From Bradyrhizobium embrapense (GTDB taxonomy: Bacteria; Pseudomonadota; Alphaproteobacteria; Rhizobiales; Xanthobacteraceae): DNA of 64,000 nt. Within the stretch, counting starts at the first letter, position 1, and each line of letters starts with the position of its first letter. The stretch spans positions 1,241,949-1,305,948 of the forward strand of contig NZ_LFIP02000002.1 in NCBI RefSeq assembly GCF_001189235.2. The letters are read 5' to 3'. Both the position numbers and the translations under genes were made by a program. The notes below the pieces were generated by a model, which saw only the letters and a list, made by a program, of their open reading frames with translations, was not told where the DNA came from and searched no databases. Positions 36,744-44,807 of this stretch are shown in pieces.

Positions 36744-37594
36744 TGCGGATCGACGCCCACCACCATGTCTGGACGCTGGCGCGCGCCGATTACGGCTGGC
36801 TGACGCCCGAACGCGGGCCGATCTATCGCGACTTCGGCCTGGCCGATCTCGCGCCGCATCTCGCCGCGGCCGCCATCGAGGGCACCATCCTGGTGCAGGC
36901 CGCGCCGACCGAGGCCGAGACGGCGTTCATGCTCGACGTCGCCAACGGTGCCGAGCTGGTGCGCGGCGTGGTCGGCTGGATCGACTTCGACGCCGCCGAT
37001 GCCGCGGCGCGGATCGATGCGATCGCCGATCGCGAACTGCTGGTCGGCCTGCGGCCGATGGTGCAGGACATCGCCGACGACGACTGGCTGCTGCGGCCGG
37101 AACTGGCGGCGCCGCTCGAGGCGATGGTTCGGCATGATCTGGTCTTCGACGCGCTGGCGCTGCCGCGCCATCTGCCGCGGCTGGTTCAGGTGGTCGATCG
37201 CCATCCGGATCTACAATTCGTGCTCGATCATTTCGGCAAGCCGCACCTCGCAACCGGCGACATCGCGGCCTGGAAGGACCACATCGCGAACCTTGCGTCA
37301 CGGCCCAACGTCGCCTGCAAGCTGTCGGGCCTTGCGACGGAGGCAGCGCCAAACTGGCAGGTTGCCGATCTGCGCGAGGCGGTGGATCACGCGCTGGCAT
37401 GTTTCGGCCCGAAGCGGATGCTGTGGGGCAGTGACTGGCCGGTCGTCAATCTCGCCGGCGGCTATGCGCACTGGTTCGCGGCGGCGGAGACCTTGCTGGC
37501 TGATTTGTCAAGTGACGAGAGGAGCGCGATTTTCGGCGGCAATGCGGCGCGCATCTATTTGTCAAGCCGCGGGCGGTCGCCATCCCGGAAATAG
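36740..37594 (+). CDS. Amidohydrolase-family lactonase (L-fuconolactonase-like)
   Basis: This 284-residue TIM-barrel metal hydrolase of the amidohydrolase-2 group has the N-terminal metal motif IDAHHHVW, a barrel strand LDHFGKP and the C-terminal catalytic region RMLWGSDWPVVNL with Asp. The length and the HHH/GSDWP combination fit L-fucono-1,5-lactonase and related sugar lactonases. It overlaps the dehydrogenase gene by four bases (ATGA), strong evidence for a shared pathway. The actual sugar is inferred only from the family. Confidence 0.8.
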   Translation: MMRIDAHHHVWTLARADYGWLTPERGPIYRDFGLADLAPHLAAAAIEGTILVQAAPTEAETAFMLDVANGAELVRGVVGWIDFDAADAAARIDAIADRELLVGLRPMVQDIADDDWLLRPELAAPLEAMVRHDLVFDALALPRHLPRLVQVVDRHPDLQFVLDHFGKPHLATGDIAAWKDHIANLASRPNVACKLSGLATEAAPNWQVADLREAVDHALACFGPKRMLWGSDWPVVNLAGGYAHWFAAAETLLADLSSDERSAIFGGNAARIYLSSRGRSPSRK

Positions 37595-37713
37595 ATCGCA
37601 GCCTGCGCCTCATTTGATCCACAGCGCGCCTTGATGAATCAATCCGGGATGGTTCATAAGCGGCGTCCGCGACGCCGGTGATTTGGCGGCGCAACGGGGT
37701 GAGAGAGACAGGC

Positions 37714-40053
37714 GTGGCAAAGATCCATCATCAGATTGCGCAGGAGCTTGGGGTTCGCGATGAGCAGGTCGAGGCGGCGGTGACGTTGCTCGACGGCGGC
37801 GCCACGGTGCCATTCATCGCGCGATACCGCAAGGAGCTCACTGGCGCGCTAGATGACGCCCAGTTGCGCACTCTGGAAGAGCGGTTGACCTATCTGCGCG
37901 AGCTTGAGGAGCGCCGCACCGCGGTGCTCAACTCGATCCGCGAGCAGGGCAAGCTCGACGCTGCGCTCGAAGCCCAGATCATGGCGGCCGACAGCAAGGG
38001 TCGTCTGGAAGACATCTATCTGCCGTACAAGCCGAAGCGCCGCACCAAGGCCGAGATCGCCAAGGAGGCCGGACTCGAGCCACTCGCCGATCTCCTCTTG
38101 ACGCAACCGCAGAACGATCCGAACGAGGCGGCTGCTCCCTTCGTCAATGCCGAGAAGCAGGTCGCCGACGTCGCAGCTGCACTGGACGGTGCGCGCGCCA
38201 TCCTCGTCGAACGCTTCGCCGAGGATGCCGACCTGATCGGCGCCCTGCGCGAGGAGATGTGGTCGAACGGCATCATGGTCTCGACCGTCCGCACCGGCAA
38301 GAAGACCGACGGCGAGAAGTTCAAGGACTATTTCGATTTCTCCGAGCCGCTGCCGAAGCTGCCGTCGCACCGCATCCTGGCGCTGTTCCGCGGCGAGAAG
38401 GAGGAGATCCTCGACCTCGCGATCAAGCCGGAAGCACAGGAGCCGGTCGCCGGCGTGCCCGGCCTCTACGAACTCAGGATCATGAACCGGTTTGCGATCT
38501 CCAACCAGGGCCGCAAGGGCGACAAGTGGCTGACGGAGACGGTACGCTGGGCCTGGCGCACCAAGATCCAGATCCATCTCAACATCGATTTGCGGATGCG
38601 GCTGTGGACCGCGGCGGAGACCGAGGCGGTGCGCGTGTTCGCCTCGAACCTGCGCGACCTGCTGCTGGCGGCGCCGGCCGGCCCGCGCGCCACCATGGGG
38701 CTCGATCCGGGCTATCGCACCGGTGTCAAGGTCGCAGTGATCGATGCCACCGGCAAGGTGGTGGCGCACACGGCGATCTTCCCGCACGAGCCGCAGCGGC
38801 GCTGGGACGAGGCGCTGGCCATCCTCGGCAAGCTTGCGATCGAACACGGCGTCGAGCTGATCGCGATCGGCAACGGCACCGCTTCGCGCGAAACCGACAA
38901 GCTGGCCGCCGAGCTCGTGAAGCGGCTGCCCGAGCGCAAGATGACCAAGATCGTGGTCTCCGAAGCCGGCGCGTCGGTCTACTCGGCTTCCGCCTTTGCC
39001 TCGAGCGAACTGCCCGATCTCGACGTCACCATTCGCGGCGCGGTCTCGATCGCGCGGCGCCTGCAGGATCCGCTGGCCGAGCTGGTCAAGATCGAACCGA
39101 AGGCGATCGGCGTCGGTCAGTACCAGCACGATCTCGGCGAAGCCAAGCTGGCGCGCTCGCTCGATGCAGTGGTGGAAGACTGCGTGAACGCGGTCGGGGT
39201 CGATGCCAATACCGCCTCGGTGCCGCTGCTGGCGCGGGTGTCGGGCATCGGTCAGGGGCTGGCGCAGAGCATCGTGCAGCATCGCGACGCCAACGGCCCG
39301 TTCAAGTCGCGCAAGGCGCTGAAGGACGTGCCGCGGCTCGGGCCGAAGGCGTTCGAGCAGTGCGCCGGCTTCCTGCGCATCAGCAATGGCGAGGACCCGC
39401 TCGATTCATCCGGCGTGCATCCGGAAGCCTATCCGGTGGTGCGCCGCATCCTCGAGGCCACCAAAAGCGACATCAAGGCGCTGATCGGCAACGCCGACGT
39501 GGTGCGCGGGCTGAAGCCGCAATCCTTCGTCGACGACACGTTCGGTCTGCCGACCGTCACCGACATTCTGCGCGAGCTGGAAAAGCCCGGCCGCGACCCG
39601 CGTCCCGCGTTCAAGGCGGCGGTGTTCAAGGACGGCGTCGAAGAGGTCAAGGACCTCAAGCAGGGCATGATCCTCGAGGGCACGGTGACCAACGTCGCCG
39701 CCTTCGGCGCCTTCGTCGATATCGGCGTGCACCAGGATGGCCTGGTGCACATCTCGGCGATGTCGCGGAATTTCATCAAGGACCCGCGCGAAGTCGTGAA
39801 GCCGGGCGACATCGTCAAGGTTAAGGTGCTGGACGTCGAGGTCGCGCGCAAGCGCATCGCGCTGACCTTGCGGCTCGACGATGAGGTCGGAGCCAAGAAG
39901 GACAATGCGGGACAGTCACGCGATTTCTCGCGCGGCTCGGCCAAGATGACGTCGTCGGCGTCGCGCCGTCCGCAGGAACAGTCCGGCGGGGGCGCGCTCG
40001 CCGACGCGCTGCGCCGCGCCGCCGAGAAGAGCGGGCGCGGCAAGCCGACCTAG
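37714..40053 (+). CDS. tex: Tex-family transcription accessory / S1 RNA-binding protein
   Basis: This 779-residue protein has the full Tex architecture. An N-terminal helical Tex domain contains [21 protein letters not shown] YqgF/RNase H-like domain begins [16 protein letters not shown]. Helix-hairpin-helix motifs include [13 protein letters not shown] and [16 protein letters not shown]. An S1 domain ([18 protein letters not shown], then VHISAMS) precedes a disordered Gly/Ser/Arg tail. Tex binds nucleic acids and affects transcription and stress fitness. GTG 37714 was chosen because GAGAGAGA precedes it and family members begin near [14 protein letters not shown] 37678 is an alternative. It is convergent with the GST gene, one base between stops. 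Confidence 0.95.
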   Translation: MAKIHHQIAQELGVRDEQVEAAVTLLDGGATVPFIARYRKELTGALDDAQLRTLEERLTYLRELEERRTAVLNSIREQGKLDAALEAQIMAADSKGRLEDIYLPYKPKRRTKAEIAKEAGLEPLADLLLTQPQNDPNEAAAPFVNAEKQVADVAAALDGARAILVERFAEDADLIGALREEMWSNGIMVSTVRTGKKTDGEKFKDYFDFSEPLPKLPSHRILALFRGEKEEILDLAIKPEAQEPVAGVPGLYELRIMNRFAISNQGRKGDKWLTETVRWAWRTKIQIHLNIDLRMRLWTAAETEAVRVFASNLRDLLLAAPAGPRATMGLDPGYRTGVKVAVIDATGKVVAHTAIFPHEPQRRWDEALAILGKLAIEHGVELIAIGNGTASRETDKLAAELVKRLPERKMTKIVVSEAGASVYSASAFASSELPDLDVTIRGAVSIARRLQDPLAELVKIEPKAIGVGQYQHDLGEAKLARSLDAVVEDCVNAVGVDANTASVPLLARVSGIGQGLAQSIVQHRDANGPFKSRKALKDVPRLGPKAFEQCAGFLRISNGEDPLDSSGVHPEAYPVVRRILEATKSDIKALIGNADVVRGLKPQSFVDDTFGLPTVTDILRELEKPGRDPRPAFKAAVFKDGVEEVKDLKQGMILEGTVTNVAAFGAFVDIGVHQDGLVHISAMSRNFIKDPREVVKPGDIVKVKVLDVEVARKRIALTLRLDDEVGAKKDNAGQSRDFSRGSAKMTSSASRRPQEQSGGGALADALRRAAEKSGRGKPT

Positions 40054-40054
40054 G

Positions 40055-40642
40055 TCAAGCCAGTCCTTCCTCGACGAGCGCTTGTTCGACGGACGGCAAG
40101 CTTTTCATGCGGGCGAAATAGGCCTGTAGCCGTTCCGGGACCTCGATCCCGTGTACGGGCGCCCATTTCAGCGCCCAGAAAAGATAGGGGTCGGGGATCG
40201 TCATTCGATCGCCCAACAAGAAAGCCTTGTCGCCGAGCTGCTGCGCGAGAACAGCGAAATGCTTGATCAACAGGTTCCGCGCGCGTTCCTTCTCGGGCGT
40301 TGGCAGGTTCTTGAAGAAGGGTCGCAAGCCGCCATGGATCTCGGTGGCCATGAAGGAGATGGCCTCAAGCGCGCGCCAGCGCGTGAGACCATCCTCGGGG
40401 AGCAACGCCTCGCTCCGGTGTGCAATGTAAGCCAGAATGGCGAGGTTCTCGGTCAGCACCGTTCCGTCGTCGAGCTCCAGCGCGGGCACGTAGCCCTTGG
40501 GATTGACTGTCAGGTAGTCGCGCCCGTCTTCGGTCCGCTTGTCGCGATTGATGCTGATCAGCTTGTAGGGAAGGCGCGTCTCGATCAGTGCGATGTGGTC
40601 CGCCAGGCTGCAGGCACCGGGGGCGTAGTAGAGGATCATCAT
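40055..40642 (-). CDS. Glutathione S-transferase (beta-class-like)
   Basis: This 195-residue protein has an N-terminal thioredoxin-like domain starting MMILYYAPGACSLADHIALI. The early Cys and Ser correspond to the active-site region of bacterial beta-class enzymes. The glutathione-binding element is KGYVPALELDDGTVLTENLA, and a helical C-terminal domain contains FLLGDRMTIPDPYLFWAL. ATG 40642 has GGAGA upstream. It is divergent from an HxlR regulator gene with an 84-base gap that holds promoter and operator sequences, so induction by electrophiles or quinones is plausible. Confidence 0.88.
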   Translation of the reverse strand: MMILYYAPGACSLADHIALIETRLPYKLISINRDKRTEDGRDYLTVNPKGYVPALELDDGTVLTENLAILAYIAHRSEALLPEDGLTRWRALEAISFMATEIHGGLRPFFKNLPTPEKERARNLLIKHFAVLAQQLGDKAFLLGDRMTIPDPYLFWALKWAPVHGIEVPERLQAYFARMKSLPSVEQALVEEGLA

Positions 40643-40655
40643 AGTTCTCCGTACG

Positions 40656-40696
40656 TGGTCCGACTTGTTGACCAACAGCAGATGCGTGACTATGTC
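40656..40696. promoter_or_regulatory. Promoter and operator between GST and HxlR genes
   Basis: On the plus strand, -35 TTGACC (40668-40673) and -10 TATGTC (40691-40696) are exactly 17 bases apart. An inverted repeat TGGTC-N9-GACCA (40656-40674) overlaps the -35. A transcript from here begins about 20 bases before the HxlR ATG at 40727, which is why I reject the upstream ATG at 40682. A regulator bound to the repeat could control both divergent genes. Confidence 0.55.
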
Positions 40697-40726
40697 GTCA
40701 AACGCATATCTTCAGGACCAGGTCAT

Positions 40727-41098
40727 ATGGATGTGCCCGTGTCGGTCGATGCTTCCGCCGGTTGTCGCTGGGTGAGCGAGATTCTCAATCAGGTCGGCGA
40801 CAAGTGGACAATTCAGGTCGTGGTGGCGCTTCGCGATCGGCCGCGGCGCTTCAACGACATCAAGCGTCACGTCGCCGGCATCTCGCAGCAGATGCTGACG
40901 CGCACGCTCAAGGCGCTTGAACGCGACGGCATGGTCGCGCGCACGGTCCGCTCCAGCACGCCTCCGCAGGTCGAGTATGCATTGACCGAACTCGGGCTCT
41001 CGCTTTCAGGGACAGTGCGGCAGCTTGCGGAATGGGCGGTCGCGCACCGTACAATCATTCGTGAAAACCGTCAGCGATACGACACCAGCCGCACTTGA
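40727..41098 (+). CDS. HxlR-family winged-helix regulator
   Basis: This 123-residue protein has the HxlR hallmark spacing of a Cys followed by GDKWT (GCRWVSEILNQVGDKWTIQV). Next come RRFNDIKRHVAGISQQMLTR and TLKALERDGMVARTV with a winged tail. The N-terminal Cys may serve as a redox or electrophile sensor, as in DUF24 proteins. ATG 40727 is supported by the upstream promoter and AGGACCAGG; ATG 40682 would start before the -10. It is divergent from the GST gene and is its likely regulator. Confidence 0.85.
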   Translation: MDVPVSVDASAGCRWVSEILNQVGDKWTIQVVVALRDRPRRFNDIKRHVAGISQQMLTRTLKALERDGMVARTVRSSTPPQVEYALTELGLSLSGTVRQLAEWAVAHRTIIRENRQRYDTSRT

Positions 41099-41274
41099 AG
41101 CGCGACGAAGTCGGGTTGAAGAGCGCCGTCATTGAGCAGGTCTCGCCGAAACTAAATCCGGCGTCAGAATCTGGCGCATTTGTCAGTTGAAGTCGGCCTC
41201 ACGCTTGCGTCTTCTGATCATGCTCTGCATGCCGCGCCACGAGGTTCGCCGCGGTCCCAATCAGGGAGGATTTC

Positions 41275-41769
41275 ATGACGAACAGGCTCTTCACGTTTCT
41301 CACCGCGGCGACGCTCGCCGTAAGCGTTGCACTTGCACCCGCTGCCCTCGCTAGAGGCGGCGGTGGTGGTGGTGGCGGCGGACATGGCGGCGGCGGTGGC
41401 TTCGGTGGCGGCCATGGCGGCAGCTTTGGTGGTGCCATGGGTGGTGGTATGCATGGCGGCGGCTTCGGCGGCATGCATGGTGGCGGAATGGCGTTCGCCG
41501 CGATGGGCGGCGGCGGGCATTTTGCCGGTGGGCATTTCGGCGGCGCTCGCTTCGCAGGCGCACCGGCATTCGGCCCGCGCTTTGCCGGCGCCGGATTCCA
41601 CGGCGCGCGCTTCTTCCATCATGGCGGCTTCTTCCACCACCACCGCTTCCATCGCTTCGCCTTCTTCGGCGGGCCCTACGTCTATGCCGATTACTACAAC
41701 GGCTGCTACCGCAGGGTATGGACCTCTTACGGTCCGCAGTGGATCAATGTGTGCGGCGACTATTGGTGA
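41275..41769 (+). CDS. Exported Gly/His-rich protein
   Basis: This 164-residue protein has a signal peptide (MTNRLFTFLTAATLAVSVAL, cleavage near ALA-RG). A Gly-rich tract with GGG and HGG repeats follows, then a Phe/His/Arg-rich segment (FHHGGFFHHHRFHRFAFFGG). The conserved-looking C-terminus is NGCYRRVWTSYGPQWINVCG, with two Cys that may form a disulfide. Similar small proteins are common in Bradyrhizobium-like genomes without a known role; metal binding by the His cluster is a guess. GGGAGG precedes the ATG. The 176 bases upstream hold no other gene. Confidence 0.7.
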   Translation: MTNRLFTFLTAATLAVSVALAPAALARGGGGGGGGGHGGGGGFGGGHGGSFGGAMGGGMHGGGFGGMHGGGMAFAAMGGGGHFAGGHFGGARFAGAPAFGPRFAGAGFHGARFFHHGGFFHHHRFHRFAFFGGPYVYADYYNGCYRRVWTSYGPQWINVCGDYW

Positions 41770-41867
41770 TCGCCCAATCAACCGCACCGTTGTCGCGGTC
41801 GTCGCCAGGCGTTCCATCCAGCCCCGGAATGGGATAGTCTGGCGGCGACCGTTGCGGGGCGCTCGGA

Positions 41868-41908
41868 GAGTTCGAGAACTCGGGGAGTTCAGGACAACTC
41901 GGAGAGTT
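41868..41908 (+). promoter_or_regulatory. Cluster of GAGTT/AACTC half-sites before the response-regulator gene
   Basis: The order is GAGTTC-GA-GAACTC-GGG-GAGTTC, then AACTC-GGA-GAGTT, so two palindromes of the form AACTC-N3-GAGTT lie within 41 bases. They end seven bases before the response-regulator ATG and include its Shine-Dalgarno (GGAGAG). This could be an autoregulatory binding array, an RNA structure that hides the ribosome-binding site, or slippage-derived repetition. Confidence 0.45.
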
Positions 41909-41915
41909 TAAGAAC

Positions 41916-42608
41916 ATGACTGGAGCTCACCGCCGCATTCTCGTCGTCGAGGACGATCCGGAAACCGCCGGTCAGCTCGTCGAGGAGCTCACCACCAGCG
42001 GTTATGAGGTGGATCTGGCGGCGAACGGCCGCGAGGCGTTGAGCCAGGGGGCGGCGCGCGACTATGCCGTGATCACGATCGATCGCATGCTGCCCGACAT
42101 CGACGGTATCACGGTGATGCGCCAGATGCGCGACGACGGCATCGCGGCGCCGTTCCTGATCATCAGCGCGCTCGGCGAGGTCGATGATCGTGTGCGTGGC
42201 TTGCGCGCGGGCGGCGACGATTACCTGGTCAAGCCGTTTTCGTTTGTCGAGCTGCTGGCGCGACTGGAAGCGCTTGGCCGCCGCAGTGAGACCGTTGCAA
42301 AGGAGACCATCCTGCGGGTCGGCGATCTCGCGGTCGATCTGATTGCGCGGACGGCAAGCCGCCGCGGTCGCAAGATTCCGCTGCTGCCGAAGGAATTCCA
42401 GCTGCTTGAATATCTCGCGCGCAACGAAGGCCGAGTGGTGTCGCGCGCCATGCTGCTGCAGCATGTCTGGGACCTGCACTTCGATCCCTCGACCAACATC
42501 ATCGACGTCTATGTCGGTCGGGTGCGTCGCAAGGTCGACGACCAGCAAGCCTATCCGCTGATCCACACGATCCGCGGCATCGGGTACTGCCTCCGTGCTC
42601 CTGGCTAA
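41916..42608 (+). CDS. OmpR/PhoB-family response regulator
   Basis: This 230-residue regulator has a receiver domain with acidic pocket D13/D14 (VEDDPE), phospho-acceptor D56 (ITIDRMLPD), conserved S84 and K106 (YLVKPFS). A C-terminal winged helix follows (LLPKEFQLLEYLARNEGRVV, then RVRRKVDDQ and IRGIGYCL). It pairs with the overlapping histidine kinase gene: the kinase GTG start lies inside this gene's last codons. The signal and target genes are unknown. Confidence 0.93.
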   Translation: MTGAHRRILVVEDDPETAGQLVEELTTSGYEVDLAANGREALSQGAARDYAVITIDRMLPDIDGITVMRQMRDDGIAAPFLIISALGEVDDRVRGLRAGGDDYLVKPFSFVELLARLEALGRRSETVAKETILRVGDLAVDLIARTASRRGRKIPLLPKEFQLLEYLARNEGRVVSRAMLLQHVWDLHFDPSTNIIDVYVGRVRRKVDDQQAYPLIHTIRGIGYCLRAPG

Positions 42609-43968
42609 AACCCTCCGATCGTCGACCTTCCGCCTGGCGTTGATCGCCATCGGCGTGTTCGGCCTGATCGTGTCCGCGATCTTCGCCTATGTATACTGGT
42701 CGACGCTGTCGTACGTGCGCGACAGGTCCGACCGCGCCATTATGGCCGAGCAAGCGAGCCTGTATGACACCTATGCGCGGTCCGGCCGCGATGGCCTGAC
42801 CGCGTTGATCGCACAACGCATCGCGAACAAGGGTCTTGCCGATCAGGTTTATCTGCTGGTCGGCCCCGGATCCGTGGTGCTTGCGGGAAATCTCACGCAA
42901 TGGCCAGCAGACGCCGTTGGAGATGGATGGACCGAATTTCGAACCTCGCTGCCACAGCGGCCTTCGGCAACCGCGCTGGTGCGCGCTGTGACCAAGACTT
43001 TGCCGGGCAGTGATCGGCTGCTGGTCGGGCGCGACATCAGCGATCTCGACGGCTTCATGGCACAGATCAGGGCCGCAGGCATCGCCGTCGTCATGCTGAT
43101 CATCGGCCTTGCTGCGGCCGCCAGCATCGGGGTCACACGGCGAACCGTCGGGCGGATCGAGTCGATCAATGCGACCAGCCGCGCCATCATGCTCTCCGGC
43201 CTCGATCAGCGTATCCCGCTCCATGGCAGTCACGACGAATGGGATCGCGTCGCCGAGAACCTCAATCTGATGCTGGATCGCATCCAGACCCTGATGGGAG
43301 ACATCAAGCAGGTCAGCGAGAATATCGCCCACGATTTGCGCACGCCGCTGACCCGGATGCGCGGCCGGCTCGAGAAGGCCTATCACGCCCCACGCAACGG
43401 GGAGGGCGATGCGGCGCTGATCGGCGACACCATCGCCGATCTCGACGCGGTGCTCGGGATGTTCGCATCGATCACGCGGATTTCCGAGATCGAGACGCGG
43501 GCCCGCAAGGGCGCGTTCCGCATCGTTAACCTGGTCGAGATCGCAGGCGAGGTGGTCGAGCTCTACGATGCCGCCGCCGAAGAGGTCACCACCCATCTCG
43601 ACCTTGCCGGCGATCCGGCGGTGCTGGTCACCGGCGATCGCGACCTCTTGTTCGACGCCATCGCCAATCTCGTCGACAACGCCATCAAGCATGGCCGTCC
43701 GGGCGGACGGGTGACCGTGACCTGCGACAACGACGAGGGCGAGCCGGTGATTTCGGTCGCCGATAACGGTCCCGGAATTCCCGCCGAACAGCACGATCAG
43801 GTCTTCAAGCGCTTCTACCGGCTCGAGCAGAGCCGCTACACGCCGGGCAACGGCCTCGGCCTCAGCCTGGTCGCCGCGGTCGCGAGCCTGCACGGCGCAA
43901 AGATCGAATTGCGCGACAACGCGCCGGGGTTGTTGTGCAGGCTGGTGTTTCCAGCAGCGGAAACGTAG
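42595..43968 (+). CDS. Membrane sensor histidine kinase
   Basis: This 457-residue kinase has membrane segments at about 14-35 and 160-180 flanking a ~120-residue periplasmic sensor, then a HAMP region. The phospho-acceptor is H246 in ENIAHDLRTPLTR. ATPase motifs are LFDAIANLVDNAIKHG (N box), VADNGPGIP (G1), RFYRLEQSRYTPGNGLGLSL (F and G2). The start is GTG and overlaps the response-regulator gene by 14 bases. The periplasmic domain has no recognisable ligand fold. An interspersed palindromic repeat follows the stop. Confidence 0.92.
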   Translation: MLLAKTLRSSTFRLALIAIGVFGLIVSAIFAYVYWSTLSYVRDRSDRAIMAEQASLYDTYARSGRDGLTALIAQRIANKGLADQVYLLVGPGSVVLAGNLTQWPADAVGDGWTEFRTSLPQRPSATALVRAVTKTLPGSDRLLVGRDISDLDGFMAQIRAAGIAVVMLIIGLAAAASIGVTRRTVGRIESINATSRAIMLSGLDQRIPLHGSHDEWDRVAENLNLMLDRIQTLMGDIKQVSENIAHDLRTPLTRMRGRLEKAYHAPRNGEGDAALIGDTIADLDAVLGMFASITRISEIETRARKGAFRIVNLVEIAGEVVELYDAAAEEVTTHLDLAGDPAVLVTGDRDLLFDAIANLVDNAIKHGRPGGRVTVTCDNDEGEPVISVADNGPGIPAEQHDQVFKRFYRLEQSRYTPGNGLGLSLVAAVASLHGAKIELRDNAPGLLCRLVFPAAET

Positions 43969-43978
43969 ATCTTTCGTT

Positions 43979-44080
43979 ATTCCGGGGCGCGCGCAGCGCG
44001 AGCCGGAATCCATTGCTCCGCGCATAATTCGGCTCGATGGATTCCGGGCTCGACGCTTCGCGTCGCCCCAAAATGACGAA
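43979..44080. repeat. Interspersed long palindromic repeat element
   Basis: An imperfect inverted repeat: ATTCCGGGGCGCG...AGCCGGAATCCAT on the left and ATGGATTCCGGGCTCG...CGTCGCCCC on the right, folding into a long stem. Repeats of this sequence style (beginning TTCCGGGGCGC and containing GGATTCCGGGC) are frequent between genes in Bradyrhizobium-type genomes. It lies between the kinase and azoreductase 3' ends. Confidence 0.75.
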
Positions 44081-44127
44081 GGGGAAGGGCGACAACCCGA
44101 CGGGCAACTCTTCCACCGCAAACTAAC

Positions 44128-44155
44128 CGTCGTTCTGGCCTTCGCCAGGACGACG
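44128..44155. terminator. Hairpin between convergent kinase and azoreductase genes
   Basis: A 12-bp stem with one G-T pair (44128-44139 with 44144-44155) and a CTTC tetraloop lie 17 bases from the azoreductase stop. It is a good candidate for the terminator of the long minus-strand operon, although it lacks a clear T-run. Confidence 0.5.
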
Positions 44156-44171
44156 ATGTGGTGAGAGGAGC

Positions 44172-44798
44172 TTAAAACCGCGCCGCCATCTCCGCGAGCC
44201 TCCGGTGCGCGGCTTCGCGGGCCGTGCGGATCGGCTCGGTGGGTCCGGTGGTCGGGCCGATCGGGACGAAGCGCACGTCGCTGATGCCGATGAAGCGCAG
44301 CACCTCGCGCAGATAGGGCGTCGCCATGTCGATGCGGCCGCGGTTCATGCCGGTGACGAAGTCGCTGCCGCTGGCGATGATCGCAACCGTCGGGCGGTCC
44401 TTGAGCAGCGGCAGATAGCCCAGCGCCGGATCGAAGCGGAAGGTCAGCCCGGGTTGGATGATGACATCGAGCCACTGCTTGAGCTTGTAGGGAATCGAAA
44501 AATTCCACATCGGCGTCGAGATCAGCACGCGGTCGGCCAGCGACAGCCGCAGGGCCAGGCGTTCGGCGACGGCAAAGGCATCTTGCTGCGAATTGGTGAA
44601 GGCCTTGCCGCCGATCCGGGCGTATTTCGCTTCGAGCAGATGGCCCTCGAACTCCGGCAACGGCTCGCGCCACAGGTTCGTCGCGTCGATCTCCCAGTCC
44701 GGCCGTACCTCCCGGAAGTGATCGAGAAAGACGCGCGCGCCGGCCGCCGATTCCGAATCGGCGCGGGGAGAGCAGTCAAGATGCAGCAGCTTCGGCAC
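44172..44798 (-). CDS. FMN-dependent NADH-azoreductase-like flavoprotein
   Basis: This 208-residue flavodoxin-fold protein of the AzoR/NQO type has the N-terminal FMN phosphate motif LLHLDCSPRADSESAA, then ISTPMWNFSIPYKLKQWLDV as in AzoR and AIIASGSDF late in the chain. These enzymes reduce quinones, azo or nitro compounds with NAD(P)H. The start is GTG with GAGGAGG upstream, overlapping the previous stop region. It is the last of eighteen co-directional genes. Confidence 0.87.
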   Translation of the reverse strand: MPKLLHLDCSPRADSESAAGARVFLDHFREVRPDWEIDATNLWREPLPEFEGHLLEAKYARIGGKAFTNSQQDAFAVAERLALRLSLADRVLISTPMWNFSIPYKLKQWLDVIIQPGLTFRFDPALGYLPLLKDRPTVAIIASGSDFVTGMNRGRIDMATPYLREVLRFIGISDVRFVPIGPTTGPTEPIRTAREAAHRRLAEMAARF

Positions 44799-44807
44799 CG
44801 CGCCTCC

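Noticed and set aside
41868..41890. LexA box (GTTC-N7-GTTC)
   Set aside because: The GTTC copies are 13 bases apart rather than 7, so the alphaproteobacterial LexA spacing is not met.
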